Shown one piece after another: positions 23,448 through 30,529 of a stretch of 46,237 bases of DNA. Source of the DNA: a virus; the IMG/VR virus record IMGVR_UViG_3300008113_008697, positions 1 through 46,237 of that record; one strand, written 5' to 3'. Within the stretch, counting starts at the first letter, position 1, and each line of letters opens with the position of its first letter. The notes under the pieces are model-generated. The model saw only the letters and a list, made by a program, of their open reading frames with translations, ran no database searches and was not told the DNA's origin. Made by a program: the position numbers and the translations under genes.

Positions 23448-24008
23448 ATGGAAAATTTAATCAGAATAATAGAAGGGTGGGATTACTCAACTGTTGATAA
23501 TAGATGTTTTGAAAACGAAGGGTGTATTGTTGATTTAGGATGTAGAGGTTGGGATTGGTCAAAAATATTTATTGGTAAAAAAAGAGTTATTGGGGTTGAT
23601 CCTTTTGAAAAACAAATTCCTAATACTGAATTTTTTAAAGGTATTATAGATACATATGATGGACAAACTAAATTGTTAGATGTAGGTTTTGGTACTAATA
23701 GTAAATTTAATTCTTCTGGGGAAATTGTAGAAGTAAAGACATGGAATACTTTTATTAAGGAATATAATATAGATAAAATAGCAGTATTAAAGCTTAATAT
23801 TGAAGGAACTGAATACGATATAATTGATAATTTTAATGACAATGATTTTAATAATATAGATCAAATTGCAGTAAGTTTTCATGAAAATATAGTACCTGAG
23901 CTAAAAGGGAGAACAGAAAAAACTTTAAAACTTTTAGAATCAAAAAACTATAAAATAATAAAAATTAATGAAGCATGGAATTGGTATCTAGCGATAAAAA
24001 ATAAATAA
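23448..24008 (+). CDS. FkbM-family methyltransferase, apparent inserted gene
   Basis: The 186 aa start at ATG 23448. CIVDLGCRGWDWS is the SAM-binding glycine loop and KLNIEGTEYDIIDNF the FkbM signature (usually KIDVEGAEY). AVSFHENIVPE and the C-terminal NWYLAI strand complete the fold. FkbM enzymes O-methylate sugars or other small molecules. It has the direct 26-bp repeats on both sides and breaks an ancestral stop/start overlap, and its sequence is more A/T-rich, so it looks acquired. It could methylate the sugar made by the operon at the left end, but there is no direct link. Confidence 0.85.
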   Translation: MENLIRIIEGWDYSTVDNRCFENEGCIVDLGCRGWDWSKIFIGKKRVIGVDPFEKQIPNTEFFKGIIDTYDGQTKLLDVGFGTNSKFNSSGEIVEVKTWNTFIKEYNIDKIAVLKLNIEGTEYDIIDNFNDNDFNNIDQIAVSFHENIVPELKGRTEKTLKLLESKNYKIIKINEAWNWYLAIKNK

Positions 24009-24009
24009 A

Positions 24010-24035
24010 CACTTAAACAATCTAAATATAATTGG
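24010..24035 (+). repeat. 26-bp direct repeat, right copy
   Basis: Identical to 23408-23433, ending two bases before ATG 24038. Here it is non-coding and serves as the leader of the next gene. Confidence 0.9.
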
Positions 24036-24037
24036 TT

Positions 24038-24241
24038 ATGATAAACAACAAGTACGAAGCATTAGGTAGTAATTTATTTGGTTTTGAATTATTTGAAGAA
24101 GTATTTAAAGTAATTAACGAACGTGGTTACTCAAATGAGGATAATATGTTTAAAGCAGGTGTAGCAAGTGCTGAGGCTGCTGTTAGACGTTTGAGGGAAG
24201 AATATTATGAAGCCATATCTAAGATGGCGAATGATGAGTAG
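24038..24241 (+). CDS. Hypothetical helical protein, 67 aa
   Basis: ATG 24038 is preferred over the TTG six bases upstream. The sequence is helical and acidic with GSNLFGFELFEEVFKVIN and KAGVASAEAAVRRLREEYYE. In the reconstructed ancestor its start overlapped the stop of the 23236 gene. Function unknown. Confidence 0.65.
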   Translation: MINNKYEALGSNLFGFELFEEVFKVINERGYSNEDNMFKAGVASAEAAVRRLREEYYEAISKMANDE

Positions 24242-24243
24242 TG

Positions 24244-24252
24244 ATATTTATA
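24244..24252 (+). promoter_or_regulatory. Late-type motif ATATTTATA near nuclease start
   Basis: ATATTTATA ends 3 nt before ATG 24256. The short gap makes promoter use doubtful. Confidence 0.2.
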
Positions 24253-24255
24253 GGT

Positions 24256-24882
24256 ATGAAATACCTATTATTCCTTCTTATGTTCATTACTGTTACGACT
24301 TATAGTCAAGATACAGTTACATTACATCATAAAGCATATTCAACTACATTTAGTAAGTCTAAACATTATCCTGTAAAGGTAGAATGGTGGGTTACTAAAG
24401 CATCACTAAATTGTCCTGTTAAAGTAAAACGTGGAGATAAATTCATCCCTGATCCTAAATTAGCAACTGAAACAGATTTACAGGCAGCCTATACAGGACA
24501 AGGATTTGATCGTGGTCATAATTTCCCAGCAGCAGATGCTGCTTGTGATCAAGTAGCAAACGACGAATCATTTTACTTCAGTAATATGACAGCTCAATAC
24601 CCAGCATTAAATAGGGGTGATTGGAAGGTATTAGAAATAATGATACGTGATGAAGCACTTAAATATGATTCAATTCACGTTTGGTGTGGTTCAGTTGGTG
24701 AAATTAAAAAAATAGGTAAAGTATCTATTCCTTCCCAATGTTGGAAGGTAACTTACAATAAACATAAAAATGAATGGGATGCTTTTCTATTTGACAATAA
24801 TACAAGCAAAGCAGATGGACTTAAAAACAATCAAGTTGATGTAAAGTTGATTGAGCAAATTACAGGTTTTAAATTTAAATAA
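24256..24882 (+). CDS. Secreted DNA/RNA non-specific endonuclease (NUC1-like)
   Basis: Started at ATG 24256 (208 aa), it has a signal peptide MKYLLFLLMFITVTTYS. A GTG 15 bases earlier would precede it but spoils the signal. The beta-beta-alpha-metal nuclease core is GFDRGHNFPAADA (His88 general base), then FYFSNMTAQYPALNRGDWKVLE (Asn110 as metal ligand) and HVWCGSV. These are the S1/NucA/DNase-like family marks. Export to the periplasm or medium means it would degrade extracellular or host DNA, perhaps scavenging nucleotides or excluding other phage DNA. Confidence 0.9.
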   Translation: MKYLLFLLMFITVTTYSQDTVTLHHKAYSTTFSKSKHYPVKVEWWVTKASLNCPVKVKRGDKFIPDPKLATETDLQAAYTGQGFDRGHNFPAADAACDQVANDESFYFSNMTAQYPALNRGDWKVLEIMIRDEALKYDSIHVWCGSVGEIKKIGKVSIPSQCWKVTYNKHKNEWDAFLFDNNTSKADGLKNNQVDVKLIEQITGFKFK

Positions 24883-24893
24883 ATAAATAACAA

Positions 24894-25088
24894 ATGCCAA
24901 TTATCACAAAAGATCAATCCCAAGACAAAGCGAGTAGAAAATTAGATAAAGCATTACACAAGAAAACAAAACGAAAACCATTACACGAAGAAACTTGGAG
25001 TGAATTAAATCAAAGAGGAGCAAGTTTGGCTGATCAATTTGAATGGATTAAATTGAAGAAACAACAAAAAGATAGATATGGCAACTAA
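24894..25088 (+). CDS. Hypothetical basic protein, 64 aa
   Basis: It is lysine-rich and helical (KASRKLDKALHKKTKRKPL) with the end LKKQQKDRYGN. It overlaps the next gene by 11 bp. Function unknown; possibly nucleic-acid-binding. Confidence 0.6.
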   Translation: MPIITKDQSQDKASRKLDKALHKKTKRKPLHEETWSELNQRGASLADQFEWIKLKKQQKDRYGN

Positions 25089-25272
25089 TGCTGAGATGTA
25101 TCAAAAATGTATGGAAATTGAAGCTATGATTACCACAATGGTAATATGTGGTATTACAGATAATCGCAAATTAGTAGAAGCAGTAAATGCCAAATATCCC
25201 CCAGCAACAGAATGGGAACAAGAGATATATAGTGAAGCTATTATCTATGCTAAACACGCAGTCCTAAATTAG
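25078..25272 (+). CDS. Hypothetical protein, 64 aa
   Basis: A helical, soluble small protein (EMYQKCMEIEAMITTMVICG). It overlaps the gene before it and ends just before a bipartite promoter. Function unknown. Confidence 0.6.
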   Translation: MATNAEMYQKCMEIEAMITTMVICGITDNRKLVEAVNAKYPPATEWEQEIYSEAIIYAKHAVLN

Positions 25273-25276
25273 GATG

Positions 25277-25301
25277 GGCAAAATAGTAAGTGTAAATTCA
25301 A
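25277..25301 (+). promoter_or_regulatory. Middle-type promoter: GGC-N13-TAAATTCAA
   Basis: GGGCAAAATAGTAAGTG then TAAATTCAA, 26 nt before ATG 25328 with its AAAGGTTATG context. Confidence 0.5.
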
Positions 25302-25327
25302 TCATTAAATAATTAAAATCAAAGGTT

Positions 25328-26113
25328 ATGTCAAACGAATTAAACACAAACTCAATGATGACCAATGTAAGTTACACATTGGATCAAATCAAACAAATGG
25401 CTCCATCAGTATTTACAACTGATAAAGCACCTCACCTAACAGATAAATATATTCAAACTCCAACATCACGTGTTGTAGAGGATTTGATGAGTTTAGGTTG
25501 GGAAGTAACTAAAGCACAAGAAGTTAAATCCCGTAAGTACAAAGGATTTCAAAAACACATGGTTGTGTTTCGTAACCCAAATATTACCATTAAGGGTAAA
25601 GATGGTGATGATGCATTTCCACAAATCCTACTTACCAATTCACATGATGGTAAAGCAGCATTCAATTTTAGAGTAGGTATCTTTAGGTTAGTATGTAGTA
25701 ATGGATTAGTAGTTGCAGATGCTGATTTTAATAATGTATCAATTAGGCATACTAATTATACGTTTGAATCACTACAAACCAAAATTCAGGAAATCATTGC
25801 CAAACTACCTAATCTAGTTCAGAAGATTAATTTGTTTAAATCAACTGAATTAACTGAAACTCAAATGCAAGATTTCGCTACTAAAGCAATGCAATTGAGA
25901 ACTAAACAGAGAGTAAACATTATGGATGTACTTACTGCTGATCGTCCTCAAGATGCAGGTAACGATTTGTGGGTTGTGTTTAATAGAATACAAGAGAAAT
26001 TAATTGGTGGTTCATATAGAGCTGGTACTCGTAAAGCACGCTCAGTTAAGAACTTCCAAAAAGATATAGAGTTGAATGAACAACTATTTGAACTCGCTGA
26101 GTCATACCTTTGA
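25328..26113 (+). CDS. DUF932-family phage/plasmid-like protein
   Basis: The 261 aa contain ILLTNSHDGKAAFNFRVGIF and RLVCSNGLVVADADF, the DUF932 core (LxNSHDGxSA then GxxRLVCSNGL). They continue with a helical region with KSTELTETQMQDFA and a final KARSVKNFQKDIELNEQ. DUF932 proteins are common on phages and plasmids and have no settled function. The gene is well separated, with its own promoter and a hairpin downstream, and starts in the strong AAAGGTTATG context. Its length fits the family. Confidence 0.85.
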   Translation: MSNELNTNSMMTNVSYTLDQIKQMAPSVFTTDKAPHLTDKYIQTPTSRVVEDLMSLGWEVTKAQEVKSRKYKGFQKHMVVFRNPNITIKGKDGDDAFPQILLTNSHDGKAAFNFRVGIFRLVCSNGLVVADADFNNVSIRHTNYTFESLQTKIQEIIAKLPNLVQKINLFKSTELTETQMQDFATKAMQLRTKQRVNIMDVLTADRPQDAGNDLWVVFNRIQEKLIGGSYRAGTRKARSVKNFQKDIELNEQLFELAESYL

Positions 26114-26125
26114 TTAAAGTAAAGT

Positions 26126-26157
26126 TGGGGGTGTCAAAGCCCCCATTTTACATTCAT
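26126..26157 (+). promoter_or_regulatory. Composite hairpin and promoter (GTC-N13-TACATTCAT)
   Basis: TGGGGG/CCCCCA (26126-26131, 26140-26145) form a 6-bp stem whose loop TGTCAAAG holds the GTCAAAG half-site (26133). The TACATTCAT box at 26149 follows exactly 13 nt later, 13 nt before ATG 26171. It looks like a weak terminator for the DUF932 gene fused to the promoter of the next gene. Confidence 0.65.
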
Positions 26158-26170
26158 TTAAATTAAAGAT

Positions 26171-26470
26171 ATGAAGAAAAAGCAACCACAACAAGAATTA
26201 CTTATAGGTTACGGTACACATATAAATGTACAAACAGCTCAATTAGTAACATTACTTGATACTCTAACAGTAATGGATGGAAATACTCCTATAGAATTAA
26301 ATATTAAGATAGAAGCTGATTTTACTGACATCCCTGAAAAATATCATGAGATATTCTTTAATGTAATGTCATCCAGATATTATGGAAAAGTAGCATTTAC
26401 AAATAATCCATTTTCAGAGTGCGTTCCTCCATCAAAGAAACGTTGGTGGCAATTTTGGAAGTCAAAGTAG
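26171..26470 (+). CDS. Hypothetical protein with Trp-rich C-terminus, 99 aa
   Basis: The first part has ELLIGYGTHINVQTAQLVTL, a beta-alpha layout; the end KKRWWQFWKSK parallels KKAWYKFW in the 21554 protein. The last codons overlap the next promoter's GTC element. Function unknown. Confidence 0.7.
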   Translation: MKKKQPQQELLIGYGTHINVQTAQLVTLLDTLTVMDGNTPIELNIKIEADFTDIPEKYHEIFFNVMSSRYYGKVAFTNNPFSECVPPSKKRWWQFWKSK

Positions 26471-26485
26471 TAATCGTATCTTTAT
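26461..26485 (+). promoter_or_regulatory. Middle-type promoter: GTC-N13-TATCTTTAT
   Basis: GTCAAAGTAGTAATCG and TATCTTTAT, 15 nt before ATG 26501. The upstream half lies inside the end of the preceding coding sequence. Confidence 0.55.
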
Positions 26486-26500
26486 TTCAAATCAAAGGTT

Positions 26501-26863
26501 ATGTCAGTTATTATTGGTGGAGACAAATTAATTATTCACAGTTGGCGAGCGCCCGTATTATTCGATTCAATTCAGGAACCCGGTAAAAAATATGCTATTA
26601 CATCTGAAGATGGATGGGTTGAGGTTCCAAATCATTTCACATATAAAAACCTTATATGGTTTAGAAAAGGAGATAGAAATGGTAAAAATGAAGCGTTTAA
26701 AATTCAACCTGAATGGGAAGTAGATGGTTCTAAAGGTAAAAAATACATTGTAAAAGTAGATAATGATACTTGGAGTTGTAGTTGTCCCGCTTATGGATGG
26801 TCAGGTAATTCTAGAACTTGCAAACACATTCAGCAAGTTAAAACTGAAAACGGATGGAATTAA
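26501..26863 (+). CDS. SWIM zinc-finger protein
   Basis: The C-terminal part of these 120 aa has WSCSCPAYGWSGNSRTCKHI, a SWIM zinc finger (Cys93, Cys95, Cys107, His109). The N-terminal half is beta-rich (VLFDSIQEPGKKYAITSEDG). SWIM fingers bind DNA or protein partners. It starts in the AAAGGTTATG context and overlaps the next gene by 10 bp. Confidence 0.85.
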   Translation: MSVIIGGDKLIIHSWRAPVLFDSIQEPGKKYAITSEDGWVEVPNHFTYKNLIWFRKGDRNGKNEAFKIQPEWEVDGSKGKKYIVKVDNDTWSCSCPAYGWSGNSRTCKHIQQVKTENGWN

Positions 26864-27303
26864 AAGAACGAATAGAAACTTATCAAAAACAGAATTATAA
26901 TCCTTACTATTGGTGGAGGCGTTTTAAAAGCAGAAGTATGCTTCATAAATACCAACCACTTGAAGCCAAAGTTAAAAATGGTGATTTTGAAGTAAGTGAT
27001 TATCATTGGTGGATACTTTGGGAAAATAAATTAGAAGAAAAAGCATTAGCTGATATATCTGAACCTGATAAACAACATGAGACAAGGTGTTTATTTGGAG
27101 AACGTAGACGTAGATTAACAGCTGACTTTGAAAAGGATGAAGCTAAAATATTAGAGGCAATGTATAAGGATTTCTGGGTTGAGTTTAGAATGAATCAAAC
27201 AGAAGTAGAAGACGAAATGCTTCAGTTTGATGGTACGCTTTCAGAATTCTATTATTATATTTATAACAAAAAGAAAAACAATGGAAATCAAAGACATTCT
27301 TAG
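26854..27303 (+). CDS. Hypothetical helical protein, 149 aa
   Basis: It is charged, helical and tryptophan-rich in its first half (YWWRRFKSRSMLHKYQP, YHWWILWENKLEEK). Its start overlaps the SWIM protein gene, so the two may be translated as a pair. Function unknown. Confidence 0.65.
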   Translation: MELKERIETYQKQNYNPYYWWRRFKSRSMLHKYQPLEAKVKNGDFEVSDYHWWILWENKLEEKALADISEPDKQHETRCLFGERRRRLTADFEKDEAKILEAMYKDFWVEFRMNQTEVEDEMLQFDGTLSEFYYYIYNKKKNNGNQRHS

Positions 27304-27478
27304 TGAATTAATTACAGTAGCAACCAATGTATTAAATGAAAAGGGTCAACCTGATAATTTTGATTTGGAAGATTTTATTTCAAATATGGAAAGTTACTAT
27401 GAAGAATTAGATGATTTGGGTGAGTTTTATTTTGAATCTGATGAATATGATTTTGATGATGATGAAGATGATTATTAA
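27281..27478 (+). CDS. Acidic hypothetical protein, 65 aa
   Basis: It starts at ATG 27281 inside the end of the preceding gene, after AAAACA. The tail is very acidic (FESDEYDFDDDEDDY), which could mimic nucleic acid, but it is too short and generic to say more. Confidence 0.6.
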   Translation: MEIKDILSELITVATNVLNEKGQPDNFDLEDFISNMESYYEELDDLGEFYFESDEYDFDDDEDDY

Positions 27479-27480
27479 TT

Positions 27481-27505
27481 GTCAAAGTTAAGGTATTATA
27501 TTTAT
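27481..27505 (+). promoter_or_regulatory. Middle-type promoter: GTC-N13-TATATTTAT
   Basis: TTGTCAAAGTTAAGG and TATATTTAT, 13 nt before ATG 27519 (AAAGGTTATG). It is a near-perfect consensus. Confidence 0.65.
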
Positions 27506-27518
27506 TTAAATAAAGGTT

Positions 27519-27782
27519 ATGAATAGAAATCACAAACGCGTATTAAGCGAAGATCAAATTGAAAGTATTTCAAAACAAGTAGCACTTGATTTGATGGAAT
27601 ATGCTCAAGAAACAGCAGATACATTAGTTGATCATTACCTTCGTGATGATGCTGAGGGGTTAATGGTATTAGTTAGTAGTTGGATTGAATCAGCAGAAGA
27701 CACAATAATTGATCAATTGAATCATGACTTAAACGAAGATTCATTTAATAATGATCAGTTCATTCCTCATTACGGATTTTAA
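27519..27782 (+). CDS. Hypothetical acidic protein, 87 aa
   Basis: It is helical, with SEDQIESISKQVALDLMEYA and an acidic run ESAEDTIIDQLNHDLNEDS. It has its own consensus promoter and a strong start context. Function unknown. Confidence 0.65.
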   Translation: MNRNHKRVLSEDQIESISKQVALDLMEYAQETADTLVDHYLRDDAEGLMVLVSSWIESAEDTIIDQLNHDLNEDSFNNDQFIPHYGF

Positions 27783-27791
27783 AATTAAGTT

Positions 27792-28325
27792 ATGAGAACA
27801 TTAGTAATACACCCACACGATAAGTCAACACATTTTTTAAGACCAATATATGAGAAGATACCTCATAAAACAGTTGTTACTGGTGGTTTGTCTATTGCTG
27901 AAGTGGAAAATCTAATATTAATGCATAATCGAATTATAATGTTAGGTCATGGTTCACCTTATGGTTTATTTGGTATTAATTTTAATCGCAGTCATGTTAT
28001 AGATGAGAGTGTAGTAAATTTACTTAAATATAAAGAATGTATATTCATCTGGTGTCATGCTGATCAATTTGTAAAGAAACATAGCTTAAAAGGATTCCAC
28101 AGTGGTATGTTTATAAGTGAAGTAGGTGAAGCATTATTTTATGGTTTAAAGGATGATAAACAATTAATAAATGAATCCAATGACGCGTTTGCTGAGATAT
28201 TAGGTGAAGCAGCTGATAAGCCACTAAACGAATTACATGAATATGTTACTTCAAATTACAGTTGGTACACAGAAACAAATGAAATAGCTAAATATAATTA
28301 TGAAAGATTAGCTTTGGCAGAGTAA
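27792..28325 (+). CDS. CHAT/caspase-like (clan CD) fold candidate
   Basis: In these 177 aa the motif layout is a hydrophobic strand, then His-Gly (RIIMLGHGSPYGLFG, His53), then a second hydrophobic strand ending in Cys (KECIFIWCHADQF, Cys88). This is the catalytic dyad order of caspases, gingipains and CHAT domains, with a spacing of 35 residues. The 177-aa length is short for a full CHAT domain. No binding partner is obvious; the flanking genes are small orphans. The alternative is a Rossmann-like hydrolase with chance HG and C. Function inferred only. Confidence 0.55.
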   Translation: MRTLVIHPHDKSTHFLRPIYEKIPHKTVVTGGLSIAEVENLILMHNRIIMLGHGSPYGLFGINFNRSHVIDESVVNLLKYKECIFIWCHADQFVKKHSLKGFHSGMFISEVGEALFYGLKDDKQLINESNDAFAEILGEAADKPLNELHEYVTSNYSWYTETNEIAKYNYERLALAE

Positions 28326-28340
28326 TATTCATATATTTAG
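28316..28340 (+). promoter_or_regulatory. Middle-type promoter: GGC-N13-TATATTTAG
   Basis: GGCAGAGTAATATTCA and TATATTTAG, 19 nt before ATG 28360. The first half lies in the end of the upstream gene. Confidence 0.5.
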
Positions 28341-28359
28341 TTAAATAAAAATAAAAGTT

Positions 28360-28548
28360 ATGAGAATTAAAGTAGAAAGAGAAACAAAATGGCAGGACAA
28401 CGAAATGAAAACATGCTACTACATTTGGGTAGATGGTAAATGTACTGCACTAACACACAGCTTTGATAAGGCTATGGGTATAGTAAAGCAAATCGAAACA
28501 AGTGAAGAAAAAATTGGTACAGAAATAGTTTATGAAAACGAAATCTAA
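28360..28548 (+). CDS. Hypothetical protein, 62 aa
   Basis: A compact beta-rich small protein (KVERETKWQDNEMKTCYYIW) with a helical C-terminus. It has its own promoter. Function unknown. Confidence 0.6.
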   Translation: MRIKVERETKWQDNEMKTCYYIWVDGKCTALTHSFDKAMGIVKQIETSEEKIGTEIVYENEI

Positions 28549-28559
28549 AATAAACAAAT

Positions 28560-28841
28560 ATGGCAAAAGCAAAATCAACTCCAGTAGTTAAAAAAGAAAA
28601 ACCAATTACACTTACTAAAGAACAATATAGTAAGTTGTGTGAAATTAAAGATTCTATAGATAATGTTACAGATTATCTTAAAGAGATAGCAGATGATACA
28701 GATAAGGAAGACACTATTAAAATTGGATTCCTAATAGGTAGAGCATATAATGTAGCTATAAATAGTTGGGATGATTTGAAAGATATAGTATGGAATATAC
28801 AACCCGACAATGACGATAATGAAGATGAATTTGAATTTTAA
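28560..28841 (+). CDS. Hypothetical acidic helical protein, 93 aa
   Basis: Acidic, with helices KEQYSKLCEIKDSIDNVTDY and a terminal IQPDNDDNEDEFEF. It shares the acidic end style with 27281. Function unknown. Confidence 0.65.
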   Translation: MAKAKSTPVVKKEKPITLTKEQYSKLCEIKDSIDNVTDYLKEIADDTDKEDTIKIGFLIGRAYNVAINSWDDLKDIVWNIQPDNDDNEDEFEF

Positions 28842-28845
28842 ATTA

Positions 28846-28875
28846 GGATGGGCAGGGTAACCTGCCTATCTTTAA
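28846..28875 (+). promoter_or_regulatory. Composite hairpin and promoter (GGC-N13-TATCTTTAA)
   Basis: GGCAGG (28851) pairs with CCTGCC (28861) around GTAA, and the outer bases extend the stem. The GGCAGG arm is also the GGC half-site and TATCTTTAA at 28867 lies 13 nt later. ATG 28908 follows after 32 nt. Confidence 0.6.
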
Positions 28876-28907
28876 TTCATTAATAATAAAAATAAAAATC
28901 AAAGGTT

Positions 28908-29288
28908 ATGACAAAAACAACACTTACAGCAGCATTCAGCCAAATGGTACACACAGTAGACAAAGCATTTCCTTCATTATTCACTAAGGAAGATGTAATT
29001 GTAGTCCTTAAAGATCTTGAAGAGCAACTTGAAGCAGCAATGAATGGTAATGAAGAAGAAACCACAACTAAAATCAGCATTACTGAAGATCAGATTAAAG
29101 AAATAGCAGATAACGCAGCATCATCTGTTTCATCTGAAGGAGTAGATTTAGTTGATGATTATGATCTGACTATGAATTATAGAGAAGTAGAGTTAGATAG
29201 TATTACATTAGATGAAAGTAAAATTTCTAGTGAAATAGAAAGAGCCATTGTTGATTGGTTTGAAAGTAATGGAATAGAAATTAACTAA
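28908..29288 (+). CDS. Hypothetical acidic protein, 126 aa
   Basis: Acidic, with a helical N-terminus (FSQMVHTVDKAFPSLFTKED) and a beta-containing C-terminus (LDESKISSEIERAIVDWFES). It starts AAAGGTTATG after its own promoter. It may be DNA-mimic-like because of its charge, but there is no proof. Confidence 0.65.
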   Translation: MTKTTLTAAFSQMVHTVDKAFPSLFTKEDVIVVLKDLEEQLEAAMNGNEEETTTKISITEDQIKEIADNAASSVSSEGVDLVDDYDLTMNYREVELDSITLDESKISSEIERAIVDWFESNGIEIN

Positions 29289-29297
29289 ATTAAATTA

Positions 29298-29327
29298 GGG
29301 TAGGCGACGCAAGTCGCCTACCTTTAC
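29298..29327 (+). promoter_or_regulatory. Composite hairpin and promoter (GGC-N13-TACCTTTAC)
   Basis: The 10-bp stem GGTAGGCGAC/GTCGCCTACC has loop GCAA. The stem includes GGC (29303), with TACCTTTAC 13 nt later (29319) and ATG 29349 after 21 nt. Confidence 0.6.
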
Positions 29328-29348
29328 TTTACAATTAACAAATTACAT

Positions 29349-29534
29349 ATGGATATTAGTAGAAACAATACAGAACAAATGTATGATATACTAACTGTAT
29401 TCGGTAGTACAGTAGTTAAGGAAGTATTAGATATGATTAGGTGTTGTGATATTATGGTTATACGTGATACATTAGTTGATATGAATATGAATGATCATGT
29501 TGAATGTATCGATGCCTTATTAAATATCAAATAG
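29349..29534 (+). CDS. Hypothetical protein, 61 aa
   Basis: A small helical protein (LTVFGSTVVKEVLDMIRCC) with aspartate-rich acidic ends. Function unknown. Confidence 0.6.
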   Translation: MDISRNNTEQMYDILTVFGSTVVKEVLDMIRCCDIMVIRDTLVDMNMNDHVECIDALLNIK

Positions 29535-29580
29535 CTTGTGGCTCACACACCACCCCACTTAATCCGTATATACGTTTAGT
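29535..29580 (+). other. Intergenic stretch with palindrome CGTATATACG
   Basis: A short spacer carrying the perfect 10-bp palindrome CGTATATACG and an upstream GTGG...CCAC pair. It is probably a hairpin, with no T tract. Confidence 0.35.
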
Positions 29581-29605
29581 GGCAGAATTTAGGTCGTATA
29601 TTCAT
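29581..29605 (+). promoter_or_regulatory. Middle-type promoter: GGC-N13-TATATTCAT
   Basis: GGCAGAATTTAGGTCG and TATATTCAT, 14 nt before ATG 29620. Confidence 0.6.
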
Positions 29606-29619
29606 CAAAATTAAAAAAT

Positions 29620-29799
29620 ATGCAATACAGAATCATTGAGTCACGTCCAGCAACTTATTATTGGGAGTTCATTGTTGAAGCGGAAAGCGAAACCGAAGCG
29701 CTAAACAAAGTATTAGAAGGTGAACTTGAAGCCGAGGAAACGTGGGTGGAAGAGAGTGAGGATGAAGAAAGTGATTACGAAATTGAACAAGTTGATTAA
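29620..29799 (+). CDS. DpnD/PcfM-like small acidic protein, 59 aa
   Basis: ATG 29620 follows a bipartite promoter. The layout YRIIESRPATYYWEFIVEAE, then SETEALNKVLEG and an acidic tail, matches the small DpnD/PcfM-type family found in phages and plasmids. Function of that family is not clear. It ends just before the next ATG (TAATATG). Confidence 0.6.
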   Translation: MQYRIIESRPATYYWEFIVEAESETEALNKVLEGELEAEETWVEESEDEESDYEIEQVD

Positions 29800-29800
29800 T

Positions 29801-29941
29801 ATGAGGAAAATAACATTAGCGTTATTGGTTATGGTACTGTTCAGTAGTTGTTATACATCAGTAGTAACAGTAGGTAATTGTAAGTATTATTATAGAAGAC
29901 CAATTGGATCACTTCACCGCGTAAATGCACCAAGATTTTAA
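29801..29941 (+). CDS. Small lipoprotein, 46 aa
   Basis: ATG 29801 gives MRKITLALLVMVLFSSCYTS: a lipoprotein signal with lipobox SSC. The mature part of about 28 aa is basic and Tyr-rich (CKYYYRRPIG). It shares the SSCY(T/V)S cleavage region with the lipoprotein at 36277, suggesting related ancestry. Confidence 0.65.
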   Translation: MRKITLALLVMVLFSSCYTSVVTVGNCKYYYRRPIGSLHRVNAPRF

Positions 29942-29943
29942 TT

Positions 29944-30159
29944 ATGGCACAATCAGCAGTAGAATGGTTGAGAAAGAATTTAAAAGATTTCCCTCATATA
30001 AAGCATTCTCAGCATTTTAAAGATCTAATAGAGCAAGCAATGCAAATCGAAATGGAGAAATGCATTAGTGATTATAATGCGGGTTATGATGATGCGAAAT
30101 GCAATCATATTAACGATGCGGAAAATTACGCTAATGAGATTAGATACAATTTAGATTAG
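29944..30159 (+). CDS. Hypothetical protein, 71 aa
   Basis: Helical (SAVEWLRKNLKDFPHIKHSQ; MQIEMEKCISDYNAGYDDAK). It is two bases after the lipoprotein gene, so the same transcript. Function unknown. Confidence 0.65.
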   Translation: MAQSAVEWLRKNLKDFPHIKHSQHFKDLIEQAMQIEMEKCISDYNAGYDDAKCNHINDAENYANEIRYNLD

Positions 30160-30165
30160 GTAATT

Positions 30166-30190
30166 GTCAGAGTTAGAGTCGTACATTCAT
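30166..30190 (+). promoter_or_regulatory. Middle-type promoter: GTC-N13-TACATTCAT
   Basis: TTGTCAGAGTTAGAGTCG and TACATTCAT, 14 nt before ATG 30205. Confidence 0.6.
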
Positions 30191-30204
30191 ACAAATAAAA
30201 AGTT

Positions 30205-30498
30205 ATGACGTACAAACAAAAATTACAGACAGTTATTGGTTGGAGAGAACAAATTAAACAAGCAGTACCCGATTTAAAGTATAAACGTGTATATACACGT
30301 AAAACCAAAGATGGCGAATGCGAAACCACATATTGGGGAATAAGTAGGAATAGTTGGAATAAAGTAAGTGAATTTGTCGTTGGTGATGATTTTAAACATG
30401 ATGGTGTTAGATTAGGTAAATTTAGACGTATCAAGAATACCCCAGCAGGAATGAGGTATTTAGGTAAGTTAAGTGTAACTTTGGCAACATTTAGTTAG
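30205..30498 (+). CDS. Hypothetical basic protein, 97 aa
   Basis: Basic with beta strands (KYKRVYTRKTKDGECETTYW) and a Lys/Arg-rich C-terminal half. Function unknown; nucleic-acid binding is possible from charge. Confidence 0.65.
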   Translation: MTYKQKLQTVIGWREQIKQAVPDLKYKRVYTRKTKDGECETTYWGISRNSWNKVSEFVVGDDFKHDGVRLGKFRRIKNTPAGMRYLGKLSVTLATFS

Positions 30499-30507
30499 TA
30501 TATTTAA
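30483..30507 (+). promoter_or_regulatory. Middle-type promoter: GGC-N13-TATATTTAA
   Basis: GGCAACATTTAGTTAG and TATATTTAA, 22 nt before ATG 30530. The first half overlaps the end of the preceding gene. Confidence 0.5.
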
Positions 30508-30529
30508 TCAAATAAAAAAATCAAAGGTT

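Noticed and set aside
23448-24008. Transposon carrying the FkbM gene
   Set aside because: No transposase and no terminal inverted repeats; only the 26-bp direct repeats are present.
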